From positions 62,001-126,000 of the forward strand of contig CAMFIE010000008.1 of NCBI GenBank assembly GCA_945952315.1: 64,000 nucleotides of DNA, given 5' to 3'. Position 1 is the first letter of the stretch. The number at the start of each line of letters is the position of its first letter. The notes beneath the pieces are model-generated. The model did no database searches. It was not told the origin of the DNA and saw only the letters and a program-made list of their open reading frames with translations. This DNA comes from an uncultured Rhizobium sp. Its GTDB lineage: Bacteria > Pseudomonadota > Alphaproteobacteria > Rhizobiales > Rhizobiaceae. Of the stretch, positions 1 through 8,494 are shown piece by piece. The translations under genes and the position numbers were made by a program.

Positions 1-681
1 AACGGCGGTCTTGGCAGTGATACGCTCTGGGGAGGCACCGGAAACGACGTGCTCGATGGCGGCCTCGGCAATGACGTGATGCGCGGCGGCGCGGGCAACG
101 ATACCTATTACGTCGACAGCACGCTCGACATCGTTGATGAAAAATCCGATGTCGGCAGCGGCATCGATACGGTCTATGCCTCGATCAGCCTTTCGCTCGC
201 CTCGACCAATATGATCGGTTCCATCGAGAATCTGACGCTCACCGGAAGCAGCAATCTCTCGGCATTCGGCAATTCTCTCGCAAACACCATCATCGGCAAT
301 TCGGGCAGCAATGTCATCGATGGCGGTGCGGGCAACGACACGCTGACCGGCGGCGCAGGCAAGGATTTCTTCCTGTTCGACACGGCGCTCAATGGCACGA
401 CCAATGTCGATACGATCACGGATTTCTCGGTGGTCGATGACACGATCTATCTGGAAAACGCGATCTTCACCGCGCTGAAGACAACCGGCACATTGCTGGC
501 CAATGCCTTCGTCGCCAACATGACCGGTGTTGCCACCCATACCACCGACCGCATTATTTACGACAAGGACGATGGCTTCCTGTTCTATGATGCGGACGGC
601 ACCGGTGCTGCCGCAGCTGTGAAATTCGCAAACCTTTCCAAGGGCCTGGCCCTTATCAACGCTGACTTTATCGTGGTCTGA
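1..681 (+). CDS. RTX (hemolysin-type calcium-binding repeat) protein, C-terminal part
   Basis: The reading frame is already open at base 1, so this is the 3' end of a larger gene. Several glycine/aspartate nonapeptide repeats of the GGxGNDxLDG kind are visible at both ends of the fragment (for example GGAGNDT, GGTGND, GGAGND), separated by a stretch rich in Ser, Asn and Ile. Such repeats bind calcium and fold as a beta-roll in proteins exported by type I (HlyBD-TolC) systems. The last ~90 residues resemble the serralysin-type C-terminal region that carries the uncleaved secretion signal, ending in hydrophobic IVV. The catalytic or adhesive part lies upstream of the window, so the activity cannot be named. 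A hairpin terminator follows 28 bp after the stop. Confidence 0.85.
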   Translation, partial: NGGLGSDTLWGGTGNDVLDGGLGNDVMRGGAGNDTYYVDSTLDIVDEKSDVGSGIDTVYASISLSLASTNMIGSIENLTLTGSSNLSAFGNSLANTIIGNSGSNVIDGGAGNDTLTGGAGKDFFLFDTALNGTTNVDTITDFSVVDDTIYLENAIFTALKTTGTLLANAFVANMTGVATHTTDRIIYDKDDGFLFYDADGTGAAAAVKFANLSKGLALINADFIVV

Positions 682-708
682 TCCTCTCTCACCTTCAGCA
701 CCCGCCCA

Positions 709-745
709 AAGCCCCGCGCGCCTCCGGCACGCGGGGCTTTGTGTT
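709..745 (+). terminator. Rho-independent terminator of the RTX gene
   Basis: An 8-bp GC stem, gccccgcg (711-718) with cgcggggc (730-737), encloses an 11-base loop. It is followed by a broken T-run (tttgtgttt). It lies 28 bp downstream of the RTX stop codon. Confidence 0.75.
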
Positions 746-1116
746 TCCGGACTCCAGGCAAATCCGCTAAACTTCAACGGTTGCTGATATTTCTCCTTGC
801 CTCCTACCCAACTCTCTGATTCCAAGGAAGGAATTGCTTTCGATTTGATTCGAGAGTGCCTGTTTCTTCAGTCGTGCGGTGACGGAAGGAAAATGCGGTA
901 TTGCGGAAGGTCACGGGCGGTGGTGGCAGGCGCAAGTGCGCCCGGGAATTGAAATAAATTCGTGGTTTGGCGCTGCTGGTTAACGAAAGTAAACGCTTCA
1001 TTAACCTTAATGGGGCTTTAGTGGGAAAGTGAAATCGAGTCAGTCCGTTGCGGCAAATGGGCTGGCAATCAAGCGGGGTTCCCGACCGGTGATCCGGTCC
1101 AAGAGGGGTTCGGTGA
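746..1116 (+). other. Intergenic region upstream of ddl
   Basis: About 370 bp without a convincing gene. The reverse-strand frames that cross it run into ddl and show no family resemblance. It should hold the promoter of the ddl-ftsQAZ operon. Three GANTC sites (818-822, 847-851, 1037-1041) are present, the recognition sequence of the CcrM methyltransferase. A TTAACCTTAA stretch lies at 1001-1010, but it does not fit the TTAA-N7-TTAA CtrA consensus. The likely ribosome-binding site for ddl is the AAGAGGGG at 1101-1108. Confidence 0.5.
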
Positions 1117-2043
1117 ATGAGTGTGAAGCATGTGGCTGTCCTGATGGGCGGGATCTCCTCGGAAAGGCCGGTCAGCCTTTCGTCCGGGAAGTCCTGCGCT
1201 GAAGCGCTGGAGGCGGAAGGTTTCCGCGTCACGCGCGTGGATGTCGGCCATGATGTCGCTTCCGTTCTGGCCGAGCTGAAGCCGGATGTGGCCTTCAATG
1301 CGCTGCATGGCCCCTTTGGCGAAGACGGCACCATACAGGGCGTGCTCGAATATCTGCAGATCCCCTACACCCATTCCGGCGTGCTGGCGTCCGCTCTTGC
1401 CATGAACAAGCAGCAGGCCAAGCACGTGGCGAAGGCCGCGGGCATTCCCGTCGCCGAAGCGGTGGTGATGGATCGCCGCGCAATTGGTCGCGAGCATCCG
1501 ATCAAGCCGCCTTACGTGGTCAAGCCCGTCAACGAAGGCTCCTCCTTCGGCGTCGTGATCGTCAAGGAAGACCAGTCGCATCCGCCGCAGGTTCTTGCCT
1601 CCGACGAATGGCGCTATGGCGATACGGTGATGGTGGAGCGCTATGTCTATGGCCGCGAACTCACCTGCGGGGTGATGGGTGACAAGGCACTCGGCGTCAC
1701 CGAAATCGTGCCGATGGGCCATAACTTCTATGATTACGATGCCAAATATGCCGCTGGCGGCTCGCGCCACGTCATTCCGGCCGAAATCCCGGCAAAGATC
1801 TATGCCCGTGTGCAGGAACTGGCCGTGATGGCGCATCAGGCTGTCGGCTGCCGCGGCGTCAGCCGGTCCGACTTCCGTTATGATGACCGTTTCTCCACCG
1901 ATGGCGAGCTGATCTGGCTTGAAATCAACACGCAGCCCGGCATGACCGCGACCTCCCTGGTTCCGGAAATGGCCGAGCATGCGGGCTACAAATTCGGTGA
2001 ATTCCTGCGTTGGGTCGTGGAGGATGCGTCATGCTTGCGCTGA
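1117..2043 (+). CDS. ddl: D-alanine--D-alanine ligase
   Basis: Joins two D-alanines using ATP to make the D-Ala-D-Ala end of the peptidoglycan precursor, in the cytoplasm. The 308 residues match DdlB length. The N-terminal motif [13 protein letters not shown] (about residues 9-21), the [11 protein letters not shown] loop (about 61-71), the ATP-grasp lysine loop [13 protein letters not shown] (about 132-144) and the metal-binding [10 protein letters not shown]-like segment (EINTQPGMT, near 271) are all present. The ATG at 1117 has an AAGAGGGG ribosome-binding site 8 bp upstream. The 3' end overlaps ftsQ by 13 bp, so precursor synthesis and the divisome genes are translationally linked, as in other alphaproteobacterial dcw clusters. 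Confidence 0.97.
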   Translation: MSVKHVAVLMGGISSERPVSLSSGKSCAEALEAEGFRVTRVDVGHDVASVLAELKPDVAFNALHGPFGEDGTIQGVLEYLQIPYTHSGVLASALAMNKQQAKHVAKAAGIPVAEAVVMDRRAIGREHPIKPPYVVKPVNEGSSFGVVIVKEDQSHPPQVLASDEWRYGDTVMVERYVYGRELTCGVMGDKALGVTEIVPMGHNFYDYDAKYAAGGSRHVIPAEIPAKIYARVQELAVMAHQAVGCRGVSRSDFRYDDRFSTDGELIWLEINTQPGMTATSLVPEMAEHAGYKFGEFLRWVVEDASCLR

Positions 2044-2966
2044 AATCCCGCAAACGCCGCAACGATGACGAAATGCTCCATGGCCGCGCCAGCGGTGCGC
2101 CGGAAGACCTGTTCGTGCTGCCGCGGCCGCTGCGCCGCGTGGTGCGTTTCATGGTCAGCCTTGCCACCGGCCGCATCCATATCCCGGCTCACACCGGCAC
2201 GGTTTCGGCCATTGCCTTCCTGGCGGCTACCGGCTTTTACGGTATGTCACTGGGCGGTCACTCGCAGGCGGTCGCGCAGGCCACCACCTCCGCCGTCGGC
2301 TTTGCCATCGAGGATGTGAAGGTTTCCGGCAACAACGAAACGTCTGAAATCGATATTCTCGAAAAGCTCGGTCTTGATGGCACGACTTCGCTGGTGGCGC
2401 TGGATGTCGCGGCCGCAAGGGCGCGTCTTGCCGAGCTGCCCTGGGTGGAAAATGTCGAGGTTCGCAAGGTCTATCCGAAGACCATTCAGGTGACGCTGAC
2501 CGAGCGCAAGGCCTATGCCATCTGGCAGCATGGACAGGAGCTCTCGCTGATCGAGAAGAACGGCAGCGTGATTGCGCCTCTCGTTGACAACAAGTTCACC
2601 GATCTGCCGCTCTTCGTTGGTCGCGATGCGGAAACGGCTGCGGAAAAGTTCGAGGCCGATTTTGCCAAGTGGCCGGATGTGCGCTCGCAGGTGAAGGCCT
2701 ATGTGCGTATCGCGGGTCGCCGCTGGGATCTGCACATGAAGAACGGCATCATCGTGAAGCTGCCGGAAACCGGCGTAGAGCAGGCGCTGACGCTTCTCAC
2801 CCGCATGGACCAGGAACAGAAGCTGATGGAGCGCGACATCGTCGCCGTCGATCTGCGTCTGGCCGACCGGGTTGCCGTGCAGCTGACGCCGGGCGCCGTG
2901 GAGCGCCGTCAGGCCGCGCTCGATGCCCGCACCAAGGCGCTCAAGAAACTGGGGAACCCGACATGA
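2031..2966 (+). CDS. ftsQ: Cell division protein FtsQ
   Basis: A bitopic inner-membrane divisome protein linking early and late division proteins. The 311 residues show a basic cytoplasmic N-terminus, one membrane segment at about 55-75 ([15 protein letters not shown]), a POTRA-like domain at about 88-160 ([18 protein letters not shown], then [30 protein letters not shown]) and the beta-rich FtsQ domain. I chose ATG 2031 because GGAGG sits about 8 bp upstream. A TTG at 2010 would add seven residues and has no good site. It overlaps ddl at its 5' end and ftsA by an ATGA at its 3' end. Confidence 0.95.
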   Translation: MLALKSRKRRNDDEMLHGRASGAPEDLFVLPRPLRRVVRFMVSLATGRIHIPAHTGTVSAIAFLAATGFYGMSLGGHSQAVAQATTSAVGFAIEDVKVSGNNETSEIDILEKLGLDGTTSLVALDVAAARARLAELPWVENVEVRKVYPKTIQVTLTERKAYAIWQHGQELSLIEKNGSVIAPLVDNKFTDLPLFVGRDAETAAEKFEADFAKWPDVRSQVKAYVRIAGRRWDLHMKNGIIVKLPETGVEQALTLLTRMDQEQKLMERDIVAVDLRLADRVAVQLTPGAVERRQAALDARTKALKKLGNPT

Positions 2967-4294
2967 GTATCTTCGGCTCTTCTCACTTCGGTTTGCCCCG
3001 GCTGAAGCCGCTCTCGTCGCGGCGGGCGCATATCGTTTCCGTGCTGGATATCGGCTCGACCAAGACCGTCTGCATGATCGGCCGGTTGACGCCGCGCGAG
3101 GAAAGCGAAATCCTGCCGGGCCGCACCCATCACGTCGAAGTCATCGGCATCGGCCACCAGCGTTCGCGCGGGATCAAGGCCGGTGTGATCGCCGATCTGG
3201 AAACCGCTGAAAGCGTCGTGCGCCTTGCCGTTGATGCCGCCGAGCGCATGGCGGGCCTCACCGTCGACAGCCTGATCGTCAATGTCACCGCTGGCCGCAT
3301 CGGCTCGGATATCTACACGGCGACCATCGATCTCGGTGGCGAGGAAGTGGAAGCGAGCGATCTCAAGAAGGTGCTCGCCGCAGCCTGCCAGCAGTCGCTG
3401 CAAAACGACCGGGCGATCCTGCATTCGCTGCCGACCGGCTATTCGCTGGATGGCGAGCGCGGCATTCGCGATCCGCTGTCGATGTATGGCGAGTCACTGG
3501 GCGTTGACATGCATGTGGTCACCGCCGAGCGCACCGCGCTGAAAAACCTCGAGCTCTGCGTCAACCGCGCCCATCTGTCGGTCGAAGGCATGGTGGCAAC
3601 GCCCTATGCCAGCGGTCTTGCAGCACTCGTCGATGACGAGGTCGAGCTTGGCTGCGCTGCCATCGACATGGGCGGTGGCACCACCACGATTTCCGTTTTT
3701 GCCGAAGGCCGCCTCGTGCACACCGATGCCGTCAGCCTCGGTGGTCATCACGTCACCACGGATCTGGCACGCGGCCTTTCCACCCGCATCGAGGATGCGG
3801 AGCGGCTGAAGGTTGTGCATGCCTCGGCGCTGCCGAATGCCGGTGACGAGCGCGACCTGATTTCCATTCCGCCGATTGGCGAGGATGATCGCGACCAGCC
3901 GACGCAGGTTCCCCGCGCGCTGGTTTCCCGCATCGTTCAGGCCCGCATCGAGGAAACGCTCGAACTCATCCGCGACCGCATCCAGCGCTCCGGCTTCAGC
4001 CCCATCGTGGGCAAGCGGGTTGTGCTGACGGGCGGTGCCAGCCAGCTGACCGGCCTTTCGGAAGCCGCGCGTCGGATTCTTGCCCGCAATGTGCGGATCG
4101 GTCGCCCCATGGGCGTCTCCGGCCTGCCGTCGGCAGCCAAGGGCCCGGCCTTCTCCACGGCGGTCGGCCTGATGATTTATCCGCAGGTTGCGGAGATGGA
4201 AACACATGCGTCGGAGCGCGGTCTGCTCTCGGCGCTTGGCGGAAACAGCAGCCGCTTTGCCCGCATGGGCCAGTGGCTGAAGGAAAGTTTTTAA
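2963..4294 (+). CDS. ftsA: Cell division protein FtsA
   Basis: An actin-like ATPase that tethers FtsZ filaments to the inner membrane and recruits later divisome proteins. The 443-residue product has the phosphate-1 loop DIGSTKT (about 29-35), the SHS2/1C subdomain, the phosphate-2 loop IDMGGGTTTISVF (about 234-246) and an actin-type VLTGGASQL segment. The C-terminus FARMGQWLKESF is the amphipathic helix that binds the membrane. The start ATG 2963 overlaps the ftsQ stop (ATGA), the normal arrangement. A 57-bp gap separates it from the ftsZ start, room for extra regulation of ftsZ. Confidence 0.97.
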   Translation: MSIFGSSHFGLPRLKPLSSRRAHIVSVLDIGSTKTVCMIGRLTPREESEILPGRTHHVEVIGIGHQRSRGIKAGVIADLETAESVVRLAVDAAERMAGLTVDSLIVNVTAGRIGSDIYTATIDLGGEEVEASDLKKVLAAACQQSLQNDRAILHSLPTGYSLDGERGIRDPLSMYGESLGVDMHVVTAERTALKNLELCVNRAHLSVEGMVATPYASGLAALVDDEVELGCAAIDMGGGTTTISVFAEGRLVHTDAVSLGGHHVTTDLARGLSTRIEDAERLKVVHASALPNAGDERDLISIPPIGEDDRDQPTQVPRALVSRIVQARIEETLELIRDRIQRSGFSPIVGKRVVLTGGASQLTGLSEAARRILARNVRIGRPMGVSGLPSAAKGPAFSTAVGLMIYPQVAEMETHASERGLLSALGGNSSRFARMGQWLKESF

Positions 4295-4351
4295 AGATTG
4301 TCTGAATTGGCCGGCATGGCGATGCGGCCATAAAGAGAAGGAATGGGTATC

Positions 4352-6163
4352 ATGACCATAAAGCTGCAGAAGCCAGACATCACGGAGCTGAAGCCCCGTA
4401 TCACCGTTTTCGGTGTGGGTGGCGGTGGCGGTAACGCCGTCAACAACATGATCACGGCGGGTCTCCAGGGCGTCGACTTCGTCGTTGCCAACACGGATGC
4501 CCAGGCCCTGACCATGACCAAGGCCGAACGCATCATCCAGCTCGGCGTCAACGTCACCGAAGGTCTCGGTGCCGGTTCGCAGCCGGAAGTCGGCCGTGCG
4601 GCGGCTGAGGAATGCATCGATGAGATCGTCGATCACCTGAACGGCACCCACATGTGCTTCGTCACCGCCGGCATGGGCGGCGGCACCGGCACGGGTGCGG
4701 CTCCGGTCGTTGCCCAGGCTGCCCGCAACAAGGGCATCCTCACCGTCGGCGTCGTGACCAAGCCCTTCCACTTCGAAGGTGGCCGTCGCATGCGTCTTGC
4801 CGAACAGGGCATTCAGGAGCTTCAGAAGTCGGTCGATACCCTGATCGTCATTCCGAACCAGAACCTCTTCCGCATCGCCAATGACAAGACCACCTTTGCC
4901 GACGCCTTCGCGATGGCAGACCAGGTGCTTTACTCCGGCGTTGCCTGCATCACCGACCTGATGGTCAAGGAAGGCCTGATCAACCTCGACTTCGCCGACG
5001 TTCGCTCGGTGATGCGCGAGATGGGTCGCGCCATGATGGGCACCGGCGAAGCCTCCGGTTCCGGCCGCGCCATGCAGGCCGCCGAAGCCGCGATTGCCAA
5101 CCCGCTGCTCGACGAAACCTCGATGAAGGGCGCACAGGGCCTGCTGATCTCGATCACCGGTGGCCGTGACCTCACCCTCTTCGAAGTGGACGAAGCCGCA
5201 ACCCGCATCCGCGAGGAAGTGGACCCGGATGCCAACATCATCCTCGGCGCCACCTTCGACGAAGCGCTGGAAGGCATCATCCGCGTGTCGGTCGTTGCCA
5301 CGGGCATTGATCGCGTCGCTGGCGAACAGCCCGCCCAGACCTTCGATCCGCGTCTGGCGCAGAAGACGATTATCCGTCCTTCCGCGGCCGTTGCTTCCGC
5401 TTCGGCCGCAGTTCAGCCTGCGCATGTCATGCAGGCACCCAAGACCGTCATCGACCCGATCGCGCAGACCATCCGTCAGGCAGAAGCCGAGATGGAACGC
5501 GAACTGGACATTGCAATGCGCACTGCCACCCCGGTTGCTCCGCAGCCGCAGGCCGTTCAGGAAGAAAGCTTCCGTCCGGTAAGCCGCCTCTTCTCGGGCG
5601 CGGCCCCGCTCGAAGCTCCGGTTGCCGTTCCGGTTTCCCCGGCTCCGGTCATGCATGCACCGCAGGTTCACGCCCCGGTCATGCAGGCACAGCCGGCCCC
5701 GGTCATGGCCCAGCCGCAGCCCGCACCGATGGTGCAGCAGCCGGCCCCGGTCATGAGCCAGCCGGTCATGCGCCCTGCGCCTGCCGCTCCGGAAATCCGC
5801 ACCATGGCAGAGCCGAGCCGCATGCCGCGCGTGGAAGACTTCCCGCCGGTGGTGAAGGCCGAGATGGATCACCGCATGGCGCCGTCTGCTCCGGTGCACG
5901 AAGACCGCGGCCCGATGGGTCTGCTCAAGCGCATCACCAACTCGCTTGGCCGTCGCGAGGACGAGGATCACGTCAATGCCGACATGACCCAGTCCGCACC
6001 GGTTGCCGCCTCGCAGCAGCGCCGTCCGCTGTCGCCGGAAGCAAGCCTCTACGCTCCGCGTCGCGGCCAGCTTGACGACCATGGCCGTCAGGTTCCGCAG
6101 TCGCGCTCCAGCGAAGACGACCAGCTGGAAATCCCGGCCTTCCTGCGCCGTCAGTCGAACTGA
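4352..6163 (+). CDS. ftsZ: Cell division protein FtsZ (long-tailed alphaproteobacterial form)
   Basis: A tubulin-like GTPase forming the division ring. Residues 1 to about 320 are the GTPase core, with [10 protein letters not shown] (21-30), the tubulin signature GGGTGTG at 109-115, and the T7-loop segment NLDFADV. Then comes an exceptionally long linker (about 320-585) rich in Ala, Pro, Gln, Val and Met with repeated APVM/PAPV blocks, and the conserved C-terminal peptide [10 protein letters not shown] that binds FtsA. The ATG at 4343 directly abuts the AGAGAAGGA ribosome-binding site, so the in-frame ATG at 4352 (MTIKLQKPD) is the better start. It is followed by a strong terminator, so lpxC needs its own promoter. 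Confidence 0.98.
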   Translation: MTIKLQKPDITELKPRITVFGVGGGGGNAVNNMITAGLQGVDFVVANTDAQALTMTKAERIIQLGVNVTEGLGAGSQPEVGRAAAEECIDEIVDHLNGTHMCFVTAGMGGGTGTGAAPVVAQAARNKGILTVGVVTKPFHFEGGRRMRLAEQGIQELQKSVDTLIVIPNQNLFRIANDKTTFADAFAMADQVLYSGVACITDLMVKEGLINLDFADVRSVMREMGRAMMGTGEASGSGRAMQAAEAAIANPLLDETSMKGAQGLLISITGGRDLTLFEVDEAATRIREEVDPDANIILGATFDEALEGIIRVSVVATGIDRVAGEQPAQTFDPRLAQKTIIRPSAAVASASAAVQPAHVMQAPKTVIDPIAQTIRQAEAEMERELDIAMRTATPVAPQPQAVQEESFRPVSRLFSGAAPLEAPVAVPVSPAPVMHAPQVHAPVMQAQPAPVMAQPQPAPMVQQPAPVMSQPVMRPAPAAPEIRTMAEPSRMPRVEDFPPVVKAEMDHRMAPSAPVHEDRGPMGLLKRITNSLGRREDEDHVNADMTQSAPVAASQQRRPLSPEASLYAPRRGQLDDHGRQVPQSRSSEDDQLEIPAFLRRQSN

Positions 6164-6186
6164 TCTGTGCCGGAATGAAACATTTG

Positions 6187-6218
6187 AAACCCGGGTTGTC
6201 ACAAACCCGGGTTTTTCC
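6187..6218 (+). terminator. Rho-independent terminator after ftsZ
   Basis: A perfect 9-bp stem, aaacccggg (6187-6195) with cccgggttt (6206-6214). The 10-base loop can pair further (ttg/caa). It is followed by a T-rich tail (tttttccgttttt). It ends the ddl-ftsQAZ transcript. Confidence 0.93.
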
Positions 6219-6433
6219 GTTTTTGACGTGACTTTTTATTCATGAAATTCAATGGGTTGCATCCGTAACAATTCGAAAGAAACAGTGATTTGGATCGACC
6301 CCATGCTTTCCGTTAAGTAAAACCATCAAGAGTCGCCCTCCGGACTAACTTTTGGGGGAAGGGCGGGCAAAGGCAGAACCGCTGGCATGTGAGTATCGGG
6401 TACCGGCCAGTCGACAGAAGAAGGCAGAGTTTT

Positions 6434-7390
6434 ATGGCCGTTGGGCTGCTTGGATTTCAAACCACCATCGCCGGGGATGTTACCCTGTCCGGCACCGGTG
6501 TTCACTCGGGTTCTCCCGTTTCCATCACCTTTCATCCTGCCGAAGCCGGAACGGGCATCCTGTTCCAGCGTTTCGACGGTGAGGAACTGCTGGGCGAATA
6601 TCGCGCGGTTTCCTCCGAAGTGGGCAATACGGATCTCTGCACGGTGCTCGGCACCCATCCGGCGCGCATGATCGCGACGGTGGAGCATGTCATGGCCGCG
6701 CTTTACGCCTCCGGCATCGACAATGTGATCGTCGAGGTTCAGGGCGCGGAAATGCCGATCATGGACGGCAGCTCGGCCGCTTTCATCGAGGCCATCGAGC
6801 AGACCGGCGTGAAGACGCTCGGCGCCAAGCGCCGCTATATCCGCGTGATCAAGCCGGTGCGCATCGAAGCAGGGTCTTCCTATGCGGAATTCCTGCCCTA
6901 TGACGGGACCCGCTTCGAGGTGGAGATCGATTTCGACACGCCGCTGATCGGCCGCCAGAAATGGGAAGGCGATCTGACGCTTGCCCGGTTCCGCGACGAG
7001 CTGTCGCGCGCCCGCACCTTCGGCTTCATGCGCGATGTGGAGCGTCTGTGGGCGGCCGGTTTCGCGCTGGGTTCCTCGCTCGAAAACTCCGTGGTGATCT
7101 CGGATGACCACACGGTCATCAACGTCGAGGGTCTTCGGTACGGCCATGATGAATTCGTGCGTCACAAGACGCTGGATGCCGTGGGCGATCTTGCCATGGC
7201 GGGTGCGCAGTTCATCGGCTGCTACCGGTCCTATCGTGGCGGTCACAAGCTGAATGCCAATGCGCTGAAGGCGCTGCTGAACGACCGTTCGGCCTATGAA
7301 GTGGTGGAAAGCGCGCTGTCGCGTCCGCGCGCGGGCGCCCGTGATTTCATCGCCGTGAATGCACCGGAATTTGCGCCCTGGTCTGCCTGA
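6434..7390 (+). CDS. lpxC: UDP-3-O-acyl-N-acetylglucosamine deacetylase
   Basis: A zinc hydrolase for the committed step of lipid A synthesis, removing acetate from UDP-3-O-acyl-GlcNAc. The product of 318 residues has the usual LpxC length. Zinc ligands are visible in TVEHVMAAL (His about 79) and RHKTLDAVGDLA (His and Asp about 238-242), and the catalytic HKLNAN-type region (GGHKLNANALKALL) is near residue 270. ATG 6434 is preferred (MAVGLLGFQTTIAG matches the family N-terminus) with AAGAAGG about 9 bp upstream. A GTG at 6389 would add 15 residues that look unlike the family. The gene stands alone between two terminators. Confidence 0.96.
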   Translation: MAVGLLGFQTTIAGDVTLSGTGVHSGSPVSITFHPAEAGTGILFQRFDGEELLGEYRAVSSEVGNTDLCTVLGTHPARMIATVEHVMAALYASGIDNVIVEVQGAEMPIMDGSSAAFIEAIEQTGVKTLGAKRRYIRVIKPVRIEAGSSYAEFLPYDGTRFEVEIDFDTPLIGRQKWEGDLTLARFRDELSRARTFGFMRDVERLWAAGFALGSSLENSVVISDDHTVINVEGLRYGHDEFVRHKTLDAVGDLAMAGAQFIGCYRSYRGGHKLNANALKALLNDRSAYEVVESALSRPRAGARDFIAVNAPEFAPWSA

Positions 7391-7416
7391 CCGGGGTCTT
7401 GTGAACACCTCCATTG

Positions 7417-7450
7417 CCGCTCTTTCCACCCGGAAAGAGCGGTTTTTTTA
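7417..7450 (+). terminator. Rho-independent terminator after lpxC
   Basis: A perfect 11-bp stem, ccgctctttcc (7417-7427) with ggaaagagcgg (7432-7442), has a four-base loop. It is followed by seven T's. It lies 26 bp after the lpxC stop. Confidence 0.95.
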
Positions 7451-7534
7451 TGCGGAGATACGGCGCTCCTTAAGGATGTTTCCCGAAGCAGTCCGCCTGC
7501 TGCCACAAAAATGCGTTAATGAAAGATCAATGCG

Positions 7535-7600
7535 TTGTTCTTCCGCTTCCTTTGCTCTAGAAACGCCTCTCAGATATGCGAGGTGTTTCACCTCGAAGGA
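7535..7600 (+). promoter_or_regulatory. Candidate bamD promoter and 5' stem-loop
   Basis: TTGTTC (7535-7540) and TAGAAA (7558-7563) are spaced by 17 bp and form a plausible sigma-70 promoter. About 15 bp downstream a perfect 7-bp stem, CGAGGTG (7579-7585) with CACCTCG (7589-7595), has a three-base loop. It ends exactly where the bamD ribosome-binding site GAAGGA (7595-7600) begins. It has no T-run, so it is not a terminator. It could affect mRNA stability or ribosome access. Confidence 0.45.
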
Positions 7601-7611
7601 ATTTGGTTTGA

Positions 7612-8481
7612 ATGGGTAGTGCAAGGTTTGTCGATATGAAGAAGACTGCGCGTATGCTGCTGGTTTCCGTGGTTCTGGCCAGCGCCGGCACATTTGTGGC
7701 CAGCTGCCAATCGGACCCGGATATCGACATCACCAAGCTCGGCGTGGATACCGATCCGCCGGAAGTGCTCTACAATCAGGGGCTGGCGAACTTCAAGGCT
7801 GGCAACTCCAAGGAAGCGCAGCGCAAGTTCGACGCTATTGACCGCGAGCATCCCTTCACCGACTGGTCGCGCAAGGCGCTCGTCATGAGCACCTTCCTGA
7901 AGTATCGGGGCGGTGACTATGCAGCCGCCATCACCACCGGCACGCGCTACATGAACCAGTATCCGAACACCGAAGATTCGGCCTATGTGCAGTATCTCAT
8001 CGGCCTGTCCTATTCCAAGCAGATCCCGGACGTGACGCAGGATCAGCGCGCGGCTGCCCAGACCATCGACGCGATGGAAAAGGTTGTCAACGACTATCCG
8101 AAGTCCGAATATGTGGATGATGCGCAGACCAAGATCCGCTTCGCCAAGGACCAGCTCGCCGGCAAGGAAATGCAGGTTGGCCGCTATTATCTGGAGCGCA
8201 AGGAATATCTCGCCGCCATCCAGCGTTTCCGCGTGGTGGTGGAAAAATATCCGTCCACCAATCAGGTGGAAGAAGCGCTGGCGCGTCTCTGCGAAGCCTA
8301 TTTCGGCCTCGGCATCGTGCAGGAAGCGCAGGCTGCCGCCGCTGTTCTCGGCCACAACTATCCGGACAGCCAGTGGTATGCAGACAGCTACAAGCTCCTG
8401 AAGTCCGGTGGTCTCGAGCCGCGCGAGAACAACGGTTCGTGGATCACACGCGCTGCCAAAAACCTTCTCGTCGGCGGCTGA
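7612..8481 (+). CDS. bamD: Outer membrane assembly lipoprotein BamD
   Basis: A lipoprotein of the BAM complex that folds beta-barrel proteins into the outer membrane. The 289 residues start with a basic region and hydrophobic signal peptide ending in the lipobox VASC (Cys about 32). The mature part is a run of TPR-like helices (EVLYNQGLANFKAGNSKEA; DWSRKALVMSTFLKYRGGDY; RFRVVVEKYPSTNQVEEALARLCEAYFGLG). I use ATG 7612, with CGAAGGA 11 bp upstream. ATG 7636 would give a more usual short signal peptide but has no ribosome-binding site. recN follows 13 bp later, so the two are probably cotranscribed. Confidence 0.95.
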   Translation: MGSARFVDMKKTARMLLVSVVLASAGTFVASCQSDPDIDITKLGVDTDPPEVLYNQGLANFKAGNSKEAQRKFDAIDREHPFTDWSRKALVMSTFLKYRGGDYAAAITTGTRYMNQYPNTEDSAYVQYLIGLSYSKQIPDVTQDQRAAAQTIDAMEKVVNDYPKSEYVDDAQTKIRFAKDQLAGKEMQVGRYYLERKEYLAAIQRFRVVVEKYPSTNQVEEALARLCEAYFGLGIVQEAQAAAAVLGHNYPDSQWYADSYKLLKSGGLEPRENNGSWITRAAKNLLVGG

Positions 8482-8494
8482 GAACGAAAAGCCC

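Noticed and set aside
980-1010. CtrA-binding sites upstream of ddl
   Set aside because: TTAA half-sites occur, but none have the seven-base spacing of TTAA-N7-TTAA.
804-1334. A 176-codon minus-strand gene in the gap before ddl
   Set aside because: It overlaps the first third of ddl, has no ribosome-binding site and no recognisable domain.
3494-6202. A 902-codon open frame on the minus strand across ftsA and ftsZ
   Set aside because: It is the reverse complement of the two best-supported genes in the window, has His/Arg/Gly-rich composition without any domain, and arises from high third-position GC.
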